Positions 18,866 to 28,618 of a DNA stretch of 42,331 nucleotides are shown in pieces. The position numbers were made by a program, and so were the translations under genes. Source of the DNA: Paraburkholderia sp. (lineage in GTDB: Bacteria > Pseudomonadota > Gammaproteobacteria > Burkholderiales > Burkholderiaceae). Below the pieces are notes generated by a model. The model did no database searches. It was given only the letters and a program-made list of their open reading frames with translations, and was not told the DNA's origin. Positions within the stretch are counted from its first letter, which is position 1. Every line of letters starts with the position of its first letter. The stretch is taken from NCBI RefSeq assembly GCF_026225065.1, contig NZ_JAMFSB010000384.1:1-42331 (forward strand), read 5' to 3'.

Positions 18866-19129
18866 ATGAAAACCATCTCTCGTATCACCCTCGGCGCCCT
18901 GCTGGCGGCCTGCTGCGCAGGCACCGCATTTGCCCAGACTTCGCAGGGTTCATGCGACCCGTACGCGCCCAAAACCCGCGCCGACGTGAAAGCGGATTAC
19001 ATCCAGTGGCGCGCAGCAGGCTACGATCCGCAGGACTGGATTGACTATCCCTACAATGCGCAGCACGCCGGACGCATCGTCGCGCAGCGGCGCGCAATGG
19101 CGGGCATTCCGGCTGGCTGCGTGCAGTAA
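18866..19129 (+). CDS. small exported DUF4148-like protein
   Basis: Signal peptide MKTISRITLGALLAACCAGTAFAQ; CDPYAPKTRADVKADYIQWRAAGYDPQDW. Confidence 0.7.
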   Translation: MKTISRITLGALLAACCAGTAFAQTSQGSCDPYAPKTRADVKADYIQWRAAGYDPQDWIDYPYNAQHAGRIVAQRRAMAGIPAGCVQ

Positions 19130-19139
19130 GCGCGCCTGC

Positions 19140-19161
19140 CGCGGCAAGCGCACTTGCCGCG
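19140..19161 (+). terminator. stem-loop terminator candidate
   Basis: CGCGGCAAG-CGCA-CTTGCCGCG perfect 9-bp stem just after a stop codon. Confidence 0.5.
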
Positions 19162-19413
19162 CCTTGTCTGGTGTCGCGACGCGTCATCCGGTGCGCGGAC
19201 ACGGTATCATCTCGCCCCTTCGATAGCACACAAGCCGACCGGCATCCGGGACTGTTGCATCGGCTCCACGCCCGCCGCGCCGATCCGGTACATCACCGTC
19301 AATCGTGACTACAATCCGCCCGTAGCGCTTCGCGAGCGTCGGCCGTCGTGAGAAGCGTCGGCGCCTGTCGATCACCACAACAAGCAACTTCATCACGATC
19401 CGAGACCCGTCTA

Positions 19414-20715
19414 ATGGACTCCGTAAAACGATACTTTGGCTTCGACGAAGCTGGCACCAATCTGCGTACCGAACTGCTCGCAGGCTTGACCACCTTTCTG
19501 ACGATGGCGTACATCATCTTCGTCAATCCGGCAATTCTCGGCGACGCGGGTATTCCCAAAGACGCGGTCTTCGTCGCGACCTGCCTCGTTGCGGCGCTCG
19601 GCTCGCTGATCATGGGTCTGTACGCCAACTATCCGATTGCGTGTGCCCCCGGGATGGGCCTGAACGCGTATTTCGCCTACACGGTCGTCAAAGGCATGGG
19701 CTTCACATGGCAAGCTGCGCTCGGCGCGGTGTTCATCTCCGGTTGCCTGTTTATGATCGTCACGCTGTTCCGCGTGCGCGAGGTGATCGTCAACGGGATT
19801 CCCCATTCGATCCGCATCGCGATCACCGCTGGTATCGGCCTCTTTCTCGCGATTATTTCCCTGAAGTCAGCCGGTGTGGTGGTCGGCAATCCGGCCACGC
19901 TGGTGACGCTCGGCAATCTGCACGACCCGCATGTAATTCTCGCGGTGATCGGCTTTTTTGCCATCGTCACGCTCGACTATCTGCGGGTACGCGGCGCGAT
20001 TCTGATCGGCATCGTCGGCGTAACCGTGCTGAGCTTTTTCTTTGGCGGCAACCAGTTTCACGGCATCGTCTCGGTGCCGCCGTCGATCGATGCGACGCTG
20101 TTCCACCTCGACATTCGCGCGGCCCTGTCGGGTGGCGTGCTCAACGTCATCATGGTGTTCTTCCTCGTCGAGCTGTTCGATGCAACCGGCACGCTGATGG
20201 GCGTCGCCAACCGCGCGGGCCTGCTGGTCGAAGGCAAGATGAATCGCCTGAACAAGGCGTTGCTCGCCGATAGCACCGCGATTCTCGCGGGCTCCTTGCT
20301 GGGCACGTCGTCGACCACCGCTTACATCGAAAGCGCATCGGGCGTGCAGGCAGGCGGGCGCACCGGCGTCACCGCAATTACCGTCGCGGTGCTGTTTCTG
20401 CTTGCGCTGTTCTTTGCGCCGCTCGCGGGCGTGGTGCCTGGCTATGCGACCGCGCCGGCCCTGCTGTATGTGTCGTGCCTGATGCTGCGCGAGATGGTCG
20501 ACCTGCCGTGGGACGACGCCACCGAAGTCGTGCCCGCCGCGCTCACGGCACTGCTGATGCCGTTCACTTATTCGATTGCCAACGGTGTGGCATTCGGCTT
20601 CATTTCGTACGCGGGACTGAAGCTGCTGACGGGCAAGGCGCGTCAGGTCAAGCTGGTGGTGTGGATCATCGCGGCGATCTTTCTGTTCCGCTATTTCTAT
20701 CTGGGCGCCGACTGA
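19414..20715 (+). CDS. NCS2-family purine (adenine/guanine/hypoxanthine) permease, AzgA-like
   Basis: FLTMAYIIFVNPAILGDAGIP, ACAPGMGLNAYFAYTV, GTSSTTAYIESASGVQAGGRTG. Confidence 0.92.
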   Translation: MDSVKRYFGFDEAGTNLRTELLAGLTTFLTMAYIIFVNPAILGDAGIPKDAVFVATCLVAALGSLIMGLYANYPIACAPGMGLNAYFAYTVVKGMGFTWQAALGAVFISGCLFMIVTLFRVREVIVNGIPHSIRIAITAGIGLFLAIISLKSAGVVVGNPATLVTLGNLHDPHVILAVIGFFAIVTLDYLRVRGAILIGIVGVTVLSFFFGGNQFHGIVSVPPSIDATLFHLDIRAALSGGVLNVIMVFFLVELFDATGTLMGVANRAGLLVEGKMNRLNKALLADSTAILAGSLLGTSSTTAYIESASGVQAGGRTGVTAITVAVLFLLALFFAPLAGVVPGYATAPALLYVSCLMLREMVDLPWDDATEVVPAALTALLMPFTYSIANGVAFGFISYAGLKLLTGKARQVKLVVWIIAAIFLFRYFYLGAD

Positions 20716-20749
20716 GTATTGCCAGGCACCGGGCAGGCGCAGCCAGCGA

Positions 20750-20770
20750 AGCCTGGCGGCGCCAGGCTTT
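20750..20770 (+). terminator. stem-loop terminator candidate of the permease
   Basis: AGCCTGGC-GGC-GCCAGGCT followed by TT. Confidence 0.5.
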
Positions 20771-20808
20771 CCTTGATTAGCCTTACTGAGTAGTGCCCGG
20801 CGGCCGCG

Positions 20809-21099
20809 TCAGTTGCGCCAGTTCGCTTCGTAGAAGCGCACGTAGCCGCTGCGCAAAACGAGGCATTGCGCACGCGTTTCCGACAGCAGACGGCGCGTTG
20901 CCGCTTCGATATGCGCCCGATGCTCGGCGAAAGCGCCGACCATGTCTTCCAGACGCGGCGACGCCGCGCCGTAGTGGTCTTCAAGTGCCTCGGCGGTGAT
21001 CATGCACTCCACCCTTTCCCCATCGACCATTGCCGGGAACGCCAGGGTAAGTTCGCGCCCCGAATATTCGGGGGTTTCGTTAGGGAAAATGATCTGCAT
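20809..21099 (-). CDS. DUF1488 family protein
   Basis: 96 aa MQIIFPNETPEYSGRELTLAFPAMVDGERVECMITAEALEDHYGA. Confidence 0.75.
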   Translation of the reverse strand: MQIIFPNETPEYSGRELTLAFPAMVDGERVECMITAEALEDHYGAASPRLEDMVGAFAEHRAHIEAATRRLLSETRAQCLVLRSGYVRFYEANWRN

Positions 21100-21424
21100 G
21101 GGATTCGCCTTGGTTTGACAGGGTGGATCACTCGAGGCCGCGCACGCCTGTTTTTTAAGTGCCTCCCTCAGTGCTCGAGGCGCGGGCTACACCAGCCGCA
21201 GAAAAGTGCGAAAACACGCTCGCTGCGGGTGATGTCATTACTGTAGACGAGTTCCGGCGCGCCGCAAGTTTTCCTTCCAGATGGCCCAACTCTGGTGCAG
21301 GTCAAAGCCGGCTGCGTTCGCACTGCGCTCGCTGCGGACACAGCCGCGCCCGCCAGCGGGTGTACTTACGCATCCGTCGTCGACCTTCTTTCATCGGACA
21401 GCCCGCAGGCTGTCGGCGAGCTGT

Positions 21425-21625
21425 CTACGAGCGATTTCCCGGCCAGAGATTCAGGAAAGCGGCAGACGCGATAACGCCTAGTGCTATCGTTGCGGCCCCC
21501 GAGAGGGTCACCCCATTCTCGTCAAACAACATGCCGTGAATCACTACCGCTATGCCAATGACTGCGATAAACGTCGCAAGCACGGCAAGGACAACCCCTA
21601 CTTCCGTATGTTCCGTGTGCACCAT
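21425..21625 (-). CDS. small two-TM hypothetical membrane protein
   Basis: MVHTEHTEVGVVLAVLATFIAVIGIAVVIHGMLFDENGVTLSGAATIALGVIASAAFLNLWPGNRS. Confidence 0.55.
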   Translation of the reverse strand: MVHTEHTEVGVVLAVLATFIAVIGIAVVIHGMLFDENGVTLSGAATIALGVIASAAFLNLWPGNRS

Positions 21626-21876
21626 GGCGTACTCCCAAACTGGCGCTAGCGAGGCGGGTAAGGCCTCAATGGGGCACAGCGCGAACGCGCCCCATAGTTC
21701 AAATGATTGCACCTCTGCGGGCGAAATCAAGTACGGGATAGCCCGCAGCGTTTGGCGTGCGGCGTATACGCTCGATCCTGTAAGATTGAAACTTCGGCGG
21801 CGCGGCATGCTGCGCTGCGGGATAGCAACGGACGGGCAACGTACCCGCTGTGTCGAATTCCAACCGGAGACGAGCA

Positions 21877-23916
21877 GTGACCCATCGCCTTTGCGCGCCC
21901 TCTATGACGCCTGCCGCTGGCCACACCCTGGCCGGCCATCTGGATCTCATTGCGCAGTCCCATGCGCGTTCTCTCGAAGTGGGACTGCGCGCTTCGGAAA
22001 CGCCTGATTTCCATCCGTTGCGTCAACCGGCGCTACGCGAGCTCGTCGAACGCAATCACTCGCTGTATGCGCACGCTCTGCCGGTCATGGAGACGCTGCA
22101 CGCGCAAATCGTCGACACCCAGAGCATGGTGCTGCTCACCGACGATCACGGTGTGATCCTGCATAGTCTCGGCGACAGCGACTTTATCGAAAAAGCCAAC
22201 CGGGTCGCGCTATGTCCGGGCGTGTCGTGGGCCGAAGCGGATCGCGGCACCAACGCGATCGGCACGGCGCTAGTCGAGCGTCAACCGGCGGTCGTACATG
22301 CCGACGAACACTTTCTCCACGCGAACCGCATCCTGACCTGCTCATGCGCGCCGATTGCCGATCCCTATGGCCGCATCATTGGCGCGCTGGACGTGAGCGG
22401 CGACACGCGCGGTTTTCATAAGCACACCTTGGCGCTTGTGCGGATGTCCGCGCAGATGATCGAAAACCATCTGTTTGCGAATCAGTTCGCTGATGCCGTG
22501 CGGATCCATTTTCATGCACGCGCCGAGTTTATCGGCACGCTATACGAAGGGCTCGCGGCGTTTGCGCCAGACGGCACGTTTCTGTCGGCCAATCGCAGCG
22601 CGCTGTTTCAATTGGGGCAGCCGCTTGCGGCGCTGCAGCGGCAACCGTTCGAAGCGCTGTTCGGCAGCGCGTTTCCGGCCCTGTTGCAACAAACGCTCTG
22701 CGCGCCCGGCGAATGCACGACGCTGATGCTGCCGAGCGGCGTTCGCGTGATCGCGCGCGGTGAATTTGCTGCGCCGCGTCAGTTCGTGCAGGCCGGCGGC
22801 CTCGGCGAACAATCGAGCGTGGCCACGGTGATTCGTCCCGCAGCCCGTACGGTGACGCCGGTGACGCTCGCCGCGCTCGATACCGGCGACACACAGGTGG
22901 CGGCAATCCTGCGCCGTGTCGAGAAAGTCCGAGGCCGCGATATTCCAATCCTCGTGCTCGGCAAAACGGGCACCGGCAAGGAGTGGCTGGCCCGCGCAAT
23001 CCATCACGATTCGCCGCGCAGCACAGCGCCGTTTATCGCGGTCAATTGCGCGTCGCTGCCCGAGACGCTGATCGAGGCTGAACTGTTTGGCTACGAAGAC
23101 GGCGCGTTTACCGGCGCAAAAAAACGCGGCCGAGTCGGCAAGATCGTGCAGGCCGATGGCGGCACGCTGTTTCTCGACGAGATCGGCGATATGCCGCTCG
23201 CGCAACAGGTGCGGCTGATGCGTGTGCTACAGGAGCGCACAGTGACGCCACTCGGCAGCACACGGGCGATTCCGGTCGATTTGCGGATCGTCTGCGCGAC
23301 TCACCGCAATGTGCGCTCGATGATCGAAGACGGCACCTTCCGGGAAGACCTTTACTACCGGATCAACGGGCTGGTCGTGAGCTTGCCTGCACTCAGCGAA
23401 CGCACGGATCTGCCGGCGCTCATCTCGCACATTCTCGCCGCGCAGTGCGACGGCGAACGGATACCGGTGCGCGTCTCGGATGAAGTGCTCGCGTGTTTCA
23501 GACGGTGCCGTTGGCCCGGCAATCTGCGGCAACTGGCGAACGTCCTGCGCACGGCCGGGATCATGGCCGAAGGTGCAGCGCAGATCGAGATCGAACATCT
23601 GCCGGACGATTTCCTGCAGGATTGCAACGATGCGTCGGACGACGCACGGGCGCAGGAGAATGCGAAGGAAGCGGCGTCCGCGACGACGCTGCACATCGCA
23701 GACGCAGTTCTCACGCCCCAGCACACGCCGGCTTCGCCCGCCTCGCCAGCCCGGATGGAAGAGTGGCAAGCCACGCTGATCGCGCAAACCCTCTCGCGTC
23801 ACGGCGGCAACGTCTCCGCTGCGGCGCGCGAACTCGGCCTCGCGCGCAATACGGTCTACCGGTATCTGCGCCGCACGCCGGGTGCATCAATGCAGACACC
23901 GGGGCAGCGCAACTAG
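21877..23916 (+). CDS. sigma-54-dependent Fis-family activator, AcoR-like
   Basis: GAF region, LGKTGTGKEWLARAIH Walker A, DGAFTGAKKRG (GAFTGA), GGTLFLDEIGD Walker B, C-terminal Fis HTH GGNVSAAARELGLARNTVYRYL; GTG start with SD GGAGA, or ATG 21904. Confidence 0.93.
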   Translation: MTHRLCAPSMTPAAGHTLAGHLDLIAQSHARSLEVGLRASETPDFHPLRQPALRELVERNHSLYAHALPVMETLHAQIVDTQSMVLLTDDHGVILHSLGDSDFIEKANRVALCPGVSWAEADRGTNAIGTALVERQPAVVHADEHFLHANRILTCSCAPIADPYGRIIGALDVSGDTRGFHKHTLALVRMSAQMIENHLFANQFADAVRIHFHARAEFIGTLYEGLAAFAPDGTFLSANRSALFQLGQPLAALQRQPFEALFGSAFPALLQQTLCAPGECTTLMLPSGVRVIARGEFAAPRQFVQAGGLGEQSSVATVIRPAARTVTPVTLAALDTGDTQVAAILRRVEKVRGRDIPILVLGKTGTGKEWLARAIHHDSPRSTAPFIAVNCASLPETLIEAELFGYEDGAFTGAKKRGRVGKIVQADGGTLFLDEIGDMPLAQQVRLMRVLQERTVTPLGSTRAIPVDLRIVCATHRNVRSMIEDGTFREDLYYRINGLVVSLPALSERTDLPALISHILAAQCDGERIPVRVSDEVLACFRRCRWPGNLRQLANVLRTAGIMAEGAAQIEIEHLPDDFLQDCNDASDDARAQENAKEAASATTLHIADAVLTPQHTPASPASPARMEEWQATLIAQTLSRHGGNVSAAARELGLARNTVYRYLRRTPGASMQTPGQRN

Positions 23917-24012
23917 GCGCAACTTCACGGGCGTTCGCAGTCGGACAGGCGAGTCTGAGGTATCGTGACGGACTGACTCCAATCCCATCCAAGATGGTTG
24001 CCGTTTGAAGCA

Positions 24013-24315
24013 ATGTCCGAAACCAAGCCCCCGTTCTCGGTGCGGGTCGAACCGCTCGGCCGCACGTTCGAAGCCCCCGACTCGCTGACCGTGCTCGAAG
24101 CCGCCGGCTTCGCCAATCTGCGTTTGCCGCGCTCGTGCCGCAATGGCACGTGCAGGACGTGTATGTGCCGGCTCGTCAGCGGCACGGTTTCGTACACCAT
24201 CGAATGGCCGGGATTGAGCCGGGAAGAGAAGGCGGAAGGATTGATCCTGCCCTGCGTCGCGGTGGCGCAATCGGATGTAGTGATTGAGGTGCCGGACGCC
24301 GTGGAGCTAATCTAG
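24013..24315 (+). CDS. 2Fe-2S ferredoxin
   Basis: LPRSCRNGTCRTCMCRLVSG ... LILPCVA, four-Cys plant-type ferredoxin pattern. Confidence 0.92.
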   Translation: MSETKPPFSVRVEPLGRTFEAPDSLTVLEAAGFANLRLPRSCRNGTCRTCMCRLVSGTVSYTIEWPGLSREEKAEGLILPCVAVAQSDVVIEVPDAVELI

Positions 24316-24899
24316 CGGCTTTGGTGTCCCGTTCCCTTCACGCTCTCCGTTCGCACACGCTTGCCCAGACGCAAAATGATGGTGGCAACCGCGCTTTCGA
24401 CCCGGCAACGCGCCGTCTCGATCAAGAGATCCGGGTTGGCCGGAACCTCGTAAGCGGACGAGACGCCGGTGAATTGCGCGATCTTGCCGAGTCGCGCCTG
24501 CGCGTACATGCCCTTCGGATCGCGCTGCGAGCAAAGCTCGGCAGACGCCGAAATGAAAGTTTCCAGAAAGCCAGCGCCGATAATCCCCCGGGCCAACTCG
24601 CGCTGCGCGGCGAGCGGCGAAATGGTGGCGACCAGCACGATGTGACCCGTCTGCTGAAACAGCCTGGCGACATGCGCAATGCGGCGAACATTTTCGAGGC
24701 GGTCCAGATCTGAAAATCCCAGGTCGGAACACAAGCCCTCTCTAAGCGTATCGCCATCGAGCACCACCACTTTTGTGCCCTGCTCCAGCAACGCGATATT
24801 CAGTGCCTGCGCGATAGTAGTCTTACCCGCACCTGGCAGCCCCGTCATCCAGATAACCGATGGTAATTCGGCGCTCGTCAATCCAATGTTGGCGTTCAT
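24312..24899 (-). CDS. cysC: adenylyl-sulfate kinase (APS kinase)
   Basis: MTGLPGAGKTTIAQALN P-loop, LDGDTLREGLCSDLGFS, QRDPKGMYAQARLGKIAQFTGVSSAYE. Confidence 0.9.
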   Translation of the reverse strand: MNANIGLTSAELPSVIWMTGLPGAGKTTIAQALNIALLEQGTKVVVLDGDTLREGLCSDLGFSDLDRLENVRRIAHVARLFQQTGHIVLVATISPLAAQRELARGIIGAGFLETFISASAELCSQRDPKGMYAQARLGKIAQFTGVSSAYEVPANPDLLIETARCRVESAVATIILRLGKRVRTESVKGTGHQSR

Positions 24900-25157
24900 G
24901 AAATCGCATCCAGATTATTTTCGATCTCACTTTAACGTTTGCGCGCCGACTTTCCGTCGCTGGAAAAAAATAATCGCTTTACCGAAAATTTCACCCCGGC
25001 ATTGGCAAGTGGAGGCGTTGTCCGGCAACGGCGTCCCGAGTGGAAACCGGCTGCGTCCGTTAATTCGCGCGGAATGAACAGTGTGTTGTCATTTCAGCGG
25101 ATTTTCTAAAACAGGCAACGGACTACACTCACGGCACTCCATCATCGTGAATGCATC

Positions 25158-25307
25158 ATGCTGCTCGCATTTTTTATCTTGTCGCCGCTAGCCATTTGGG
25201 CGCTGATCGGGTTCGCGCGCCATATCAACCCGCTCACCGGCCACTTCACCCCCGGCGAGTGGCGCCGCCGCTCACTTGAAACCCTCAAAGTAAGTCGGCC
25301 AATGTAA
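25158..25307 (+). CDS. small hypothetical membrane peptide (49 aa)
   Basis: MLLAFFILSPLAIWALIGFARHINPLTGHFTPGEWRRRSLETLKVSRPM*; not in the supplied ORF track; coding status uncertain. Confidence 0.35.
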   Translation: MLLAFFILSPLAIWALIGFARHINPLTGHFTPGEWRRRSLETLKVSRPM

Positions 25308-25694
25308 AAGCTGCGCACGAGGCCGACGATTTTTTCAAGCGCTCCGGCTTAGCGACGGCCGTCGATATCAAGGCCGGTCGACTCGGGCGCACCACCTGCC
25401 AGAAATGCTTCAAGTCCGAACAGCCACGCGAAACAGAGCGTGACGCGAGCCAGCGAGCCGCCATGCCGTTGTGAATGGGAAGCCTCGGTGTTCGCCTCGG
25501 GCGGCGCAAGCGGTAGTACCGTGCGGGATGAGGCGTAGTCGGCAGCGGTGTGGTCAGGGCGCATGGTGATTCTCGTTATGTGCTTCGGGTAGCCTCAACA
25601 AGCAAACGGCGTGCCTTCCCACGCGAGCCCCCGCCCAGCCGACGAAATCCGCGCTCCATGCATCAAGGGACAGCCGGCTTCCGCCGTAATCGTC

Positions 25695-25889
25695 TCATCT
25701 GCGCGAACCTAGCGCGCGCTCGATTTTCTGGTCGGTCTTGTACTGGCTCAGCGCATATACCGACCAGATCGCCGCTGGAATCCAGCCAATCAATGTGATT
25801 TGTAAAATCAGGCAGATGATGCCGGCGAACGGTCGGCCGATCGTAAAAAACTGGAACCACGGCAGGATGATGGCAAGCAGCAGGCGCAT
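25695..25889 (-). CDS. YqaE/Pmp3-family membrane protein
   Basis: 64 aa, two TM: ILPWFQFFTIGRPFAGIICLILQITLIGWIPAAIWSVYALSQYKTDQKIE. Confidence 0.75.
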   Translation of the reverse strand: MRLLLAIILPWFQFFTIGRPFAGIICLILQITLIGWIPAAIWSVYALSQYKTDQKIERALGSRR

Positions 25890-26137
25890 GCAGATTTCCT
25901 TATGTTATGACTTTCCGGCTCGCCTTACTCGCAGCGGCGCACCGGACCAATCGACTGGAGCGAAGCGCGGCGCAATGCCGCCTCCGTATTCCGCCCGCTC
26001 GAAAAATGACTGAAGCTGGACGCGCCAAGATCGTACCATTCGCGGTTTGCGGACCGGCAGGCTGTGGGTCTGCAGACACACGTGCATTTTTGTTCGCGTA
26101 GCGGGCAGAATTTTTTCGTGCGATAAGGGAAACACCT

Positions 26138-26386
26138 ATGGGTAATCCCTATTCCACGGAGCAACAGATGGCCACGCTAGAAGCGTTTCGCGCCGTGCTT
26201 GACGATGAAGGCACGCCGGAAATCATCCGCAATCACATCATTGACTCGCTGCAATACACGCTGCGCAACTACGGCCAGGTGTTCACGTCGAAGGAAGTCG
26301 AGTGGCTGGCTGTTTGGGACGACGCCCGCATTCCGCTCGCCGCCTCGCGCGAACTGAAGAAACGCATCGCGGAAACCACCCGCTGA
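26138..26386 (+). CDS. hypothetical protein
   Basis: 82 aa ORF with SD-like AAGGGAAA upstream; acidic, codon usage consistent with coding. Confidence 0.6.
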   Translation: MGNPYSTEQQMATLEAFRAVLDDEGTPEIIRNHIIDSLQYTLRNYGQVFTSKEVEWLAVWDDARIPLAASRELKKRIAETTR

Positions 26387-26922
26387 CACCATCGCCATAG
26401 AGAGTCGCCGGCCGGAAGCGCTGGCGTCCTCGCACAACGCATCCGCCCAACCACCCTCTCTCGCCGCCCGCAACAGGGTCCGCGAGAACGCCTGCAATGC
26501 CGCTTTCCGGCCCGCCGCTGGTCGTTCGGCATGTTTTGCTATCCAAGCTGGCCCATTTAGTGCATCATATTGGAATAGCTGTATTCGGCACCTGCAGTAT
26601 CGGCAGCACCAATCGGCATCTCCGCAGTACCCCCGACTGTTCGACCGCCGCCTGTCGGCGATCCCGTCACTCCGGCAGTGCGCAGCATGCATTCGCCGTC
26701 GCGAGTTGTGCAGTTTTCATGCGCCTGATGTCCACGCGGCATTAGCGTGTTTCTTCTCCATCCAATCCGCGATTTTGCGCGGCTGCGCTCAAGCCCCCTG
26801 CCATCGGGCCTGTGCCACTCTTTTTCCATGGCGGCGCGCCCCAAGGTGCTGCACTGCCGGGCCTGTTGTGCCGGGCGTAACACGCCTGACACGGCAGCCA
26901 CGTATTACAGGACAAGGACTTC

Positions 26923-27204
26923 ATGAATCAAGTTGTAAAGACCTACAAGGGCTACGAAATTCATCCGCTCGTGTATCCGCGCCGTCCCGCTGACGGCACG
27001 ATCAGCCGCAATCCGGACGCAGGCTACGACGCCTCGGTGCGCATCTGCCGCGTTGGCGCCAATCCGGCAGCCGACGGCCGGGTGTTCCGCCTGCCGTATC
27101 TGTGGCCGTTCGAAGGCACCGGCAAGGCCCGCATCGCTTGCATGGCGCACGCTGAACAATTGATCGACGGCCGCGTAGACGGCCAGTCGGTGGCCGATCT
27201 TTGA
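26923..27204 (+). CDS. hypothetical protein
   Basis: 93 aa MNQVVKTYKGYEIHPLVYPRRPADGTISRNPDAGYDASVRICR; SD ACAAGGAC. Confidence 0.65.
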   Translation: MNQVVKTYKGYEIHPLVYPRRPADGTISRNPDAGYDASVRICRVGANPAADGRVFRLPYLWPFEGTGKARIACMAHAEQLIDGRVDGQSVADL

Positions 27205-27360
27205 TTGGCAATCGCACAACTGCCCCCATCTACGCAAGGTGCGCCTCGCGCGCCGCGCCGCTCCATCCTCTGCGGGTGCGCCGTGACGGCGCCCGCCCTG
27301 CCTCATTACAAGCTTTGCCGTTGAGCAAGGCACCCTTACCCCATCGACCAGGAGTAATAC

Positions 27361-27633
27361 ATGGCGAAAGAAGAACTGCTTGAACTTGACGGTATCGTCG
27401 ACGAAGTACTTCCGGATAGCCGTTACCGCGTGACGCTCGACAACGGTGTCGTGGTTGGCGCTTATGCGTCCGGACGCATGCGCAAGAATCACATTCGTAT
27501 TCTCGCGGGCGACCGCGTGACGCTCGAACTGTCGGTCTACGACCTGACCAAAGGACGGATCAATTTCCGTCACAAGGACGAACGCGCCTCAGGTGGCGGC
27601 GGCGCCCGTAATACGCAGTTCCGTCGTCGCTAA
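27361..27633 (+). CDS. infA: translation initiation factor IF-1
   Basis: [72 protein letters not shown]. Confidence 0.95.
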   Translation: MAKEELLELDGIVDEVLPDSRYRVTLDNGVVVGAYASGRMRKNHIRILAGDRVTLELSVYDLTKGRINFRHKDERASGGGGARNTQFRRR

Positions 27634-27644
27634 TCGTAGTTGAA

Positions 27645-27666
27645 ACGGCGGCACGTTTGCCGTCGT
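27645..27666 (+). terminator. stem-loop after IF-1 gene
   Basis: ACGGCGGCA-CGTT-TGCCGTCGT, 9-bp stem with one G-U. Confidence 0.45.
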
Positions 27667-27697
27667 CTTGCGGCCTGGTGTTGATTGCAACCACCCG

Positions 27698-28618
27698 CTA
27701 GCGAAACTTCTCGCGCGCCTTCTCCGGCTTGAATAGTGCCAGAGCGGCGCGCAGCGGAGCCGCATCGCCGCCGAGCTGCTCGCTGGCTTCGATTGCCGCC
27801 TCCAGCATCGGCTGACGCATCCGCAGCATCAGCGCCTCATCGACCCGCGAACGTGGCCCAGCCAGCGTGAACACGCCAGCAAGCGGCCGTGCCGCCGAAA
27901 GCACCGGCGTCGAAATCCCCGCCGTATCTGCATCCCGCTCTCCCACCGACAGGTAATAGCCGTCGCGGCGGATTCGCTCGAACAGCTCTCCATGACCGCC
28001 GTCGAACGCGCTTAGCACGCGTCCGCCTGACCCTTTGTCCATGGGCAAGACGTCGCCCTCGCGCACGTGATCGCGGATCGCATGGGTCGAATCGACGCGA
28101 TGCAAACACACGCGCAGATCTTTTTGCCGCACGTAGAACGAGACGCTTTCGCCGCTGGCGTCGCGCAGGCGGCGCATCAACGGCAACACCACATCCCCTA
28201 GTTGCAGACTGCGCTGATACAGCGCGCCCAGTTGCAGCGTCGCCGGACCGACATAGTAGAGACCGTCGTCCGAGCGCAGCAGCATCCGATGATGCGCAAG
28301 CGATGCGATCAACCGCAGGATCGTGCTTTTGTAGAGGCCAGTGCGGGCCGCAAGCTCAGCGAGCGATACGCCTTTATCGTCAGGGCGAAACGCAAACAGG
28401 ATGGCGAACGCGCGATCGAGCGCGGCGACGCCGTCGGGTGCGTGCGAGGGGCCCGAGGCAGCTTCGGCGTCGGCGGTAGAGGGACCGGAAGCGCCGGAAG
28501 ATCTGGAAGCGGCCATAGGAAGTGTGCAAGCGGTGAAAAGAGCTGGGAAACGCCGGATTTGACCAGCGTTATGCGTGACAGAACGCCATCTTACCCGCCG
28601 CGGCCGGGAGTATTCCAC
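27698..28618 (-). CDS. IclR-family transcriptional regulator (true start may be 28514)
   Basis: VAALDRAFAILFAFRPDDKGVSLAELAARTGLYKSTILRLIASLAHHRML HTH and IclR effector domain. Confidence 0.88.
   Translation of the reverse strand: MEYSRPRRVRWRSVTHNAGQIRRFPALFTACTLPMAASRSSGASGPSTADAEAASGPSHAPDGVAALDRAFAILFAFRPDDKGVSLAELAARTGLYKSTILRLIASLAHHRMLLRSDDGLYYVGPATLQLGALYQRSLQLGDVVLPLMRRLRDASGESVSFYVRQKDLRVCLHRVDSTHAIRDHVREGDVLPMDKGSGGRVLSAFDGGHGELFERIRRDGYYLSVGERDADTAGISTPVLSAARPLAGVFTLAGPRSRVDEALMLRMRQPMLEAAIEASEQLGGDAAPLRAALALFKPEKAREKFR

Noticed and set aside
25349-25564. 71 aa minus-strand ORF and the overlapping 74 aa ORF at 25285
   Set aside because: No domain, weak SD, two competing frames; coding status not supportable
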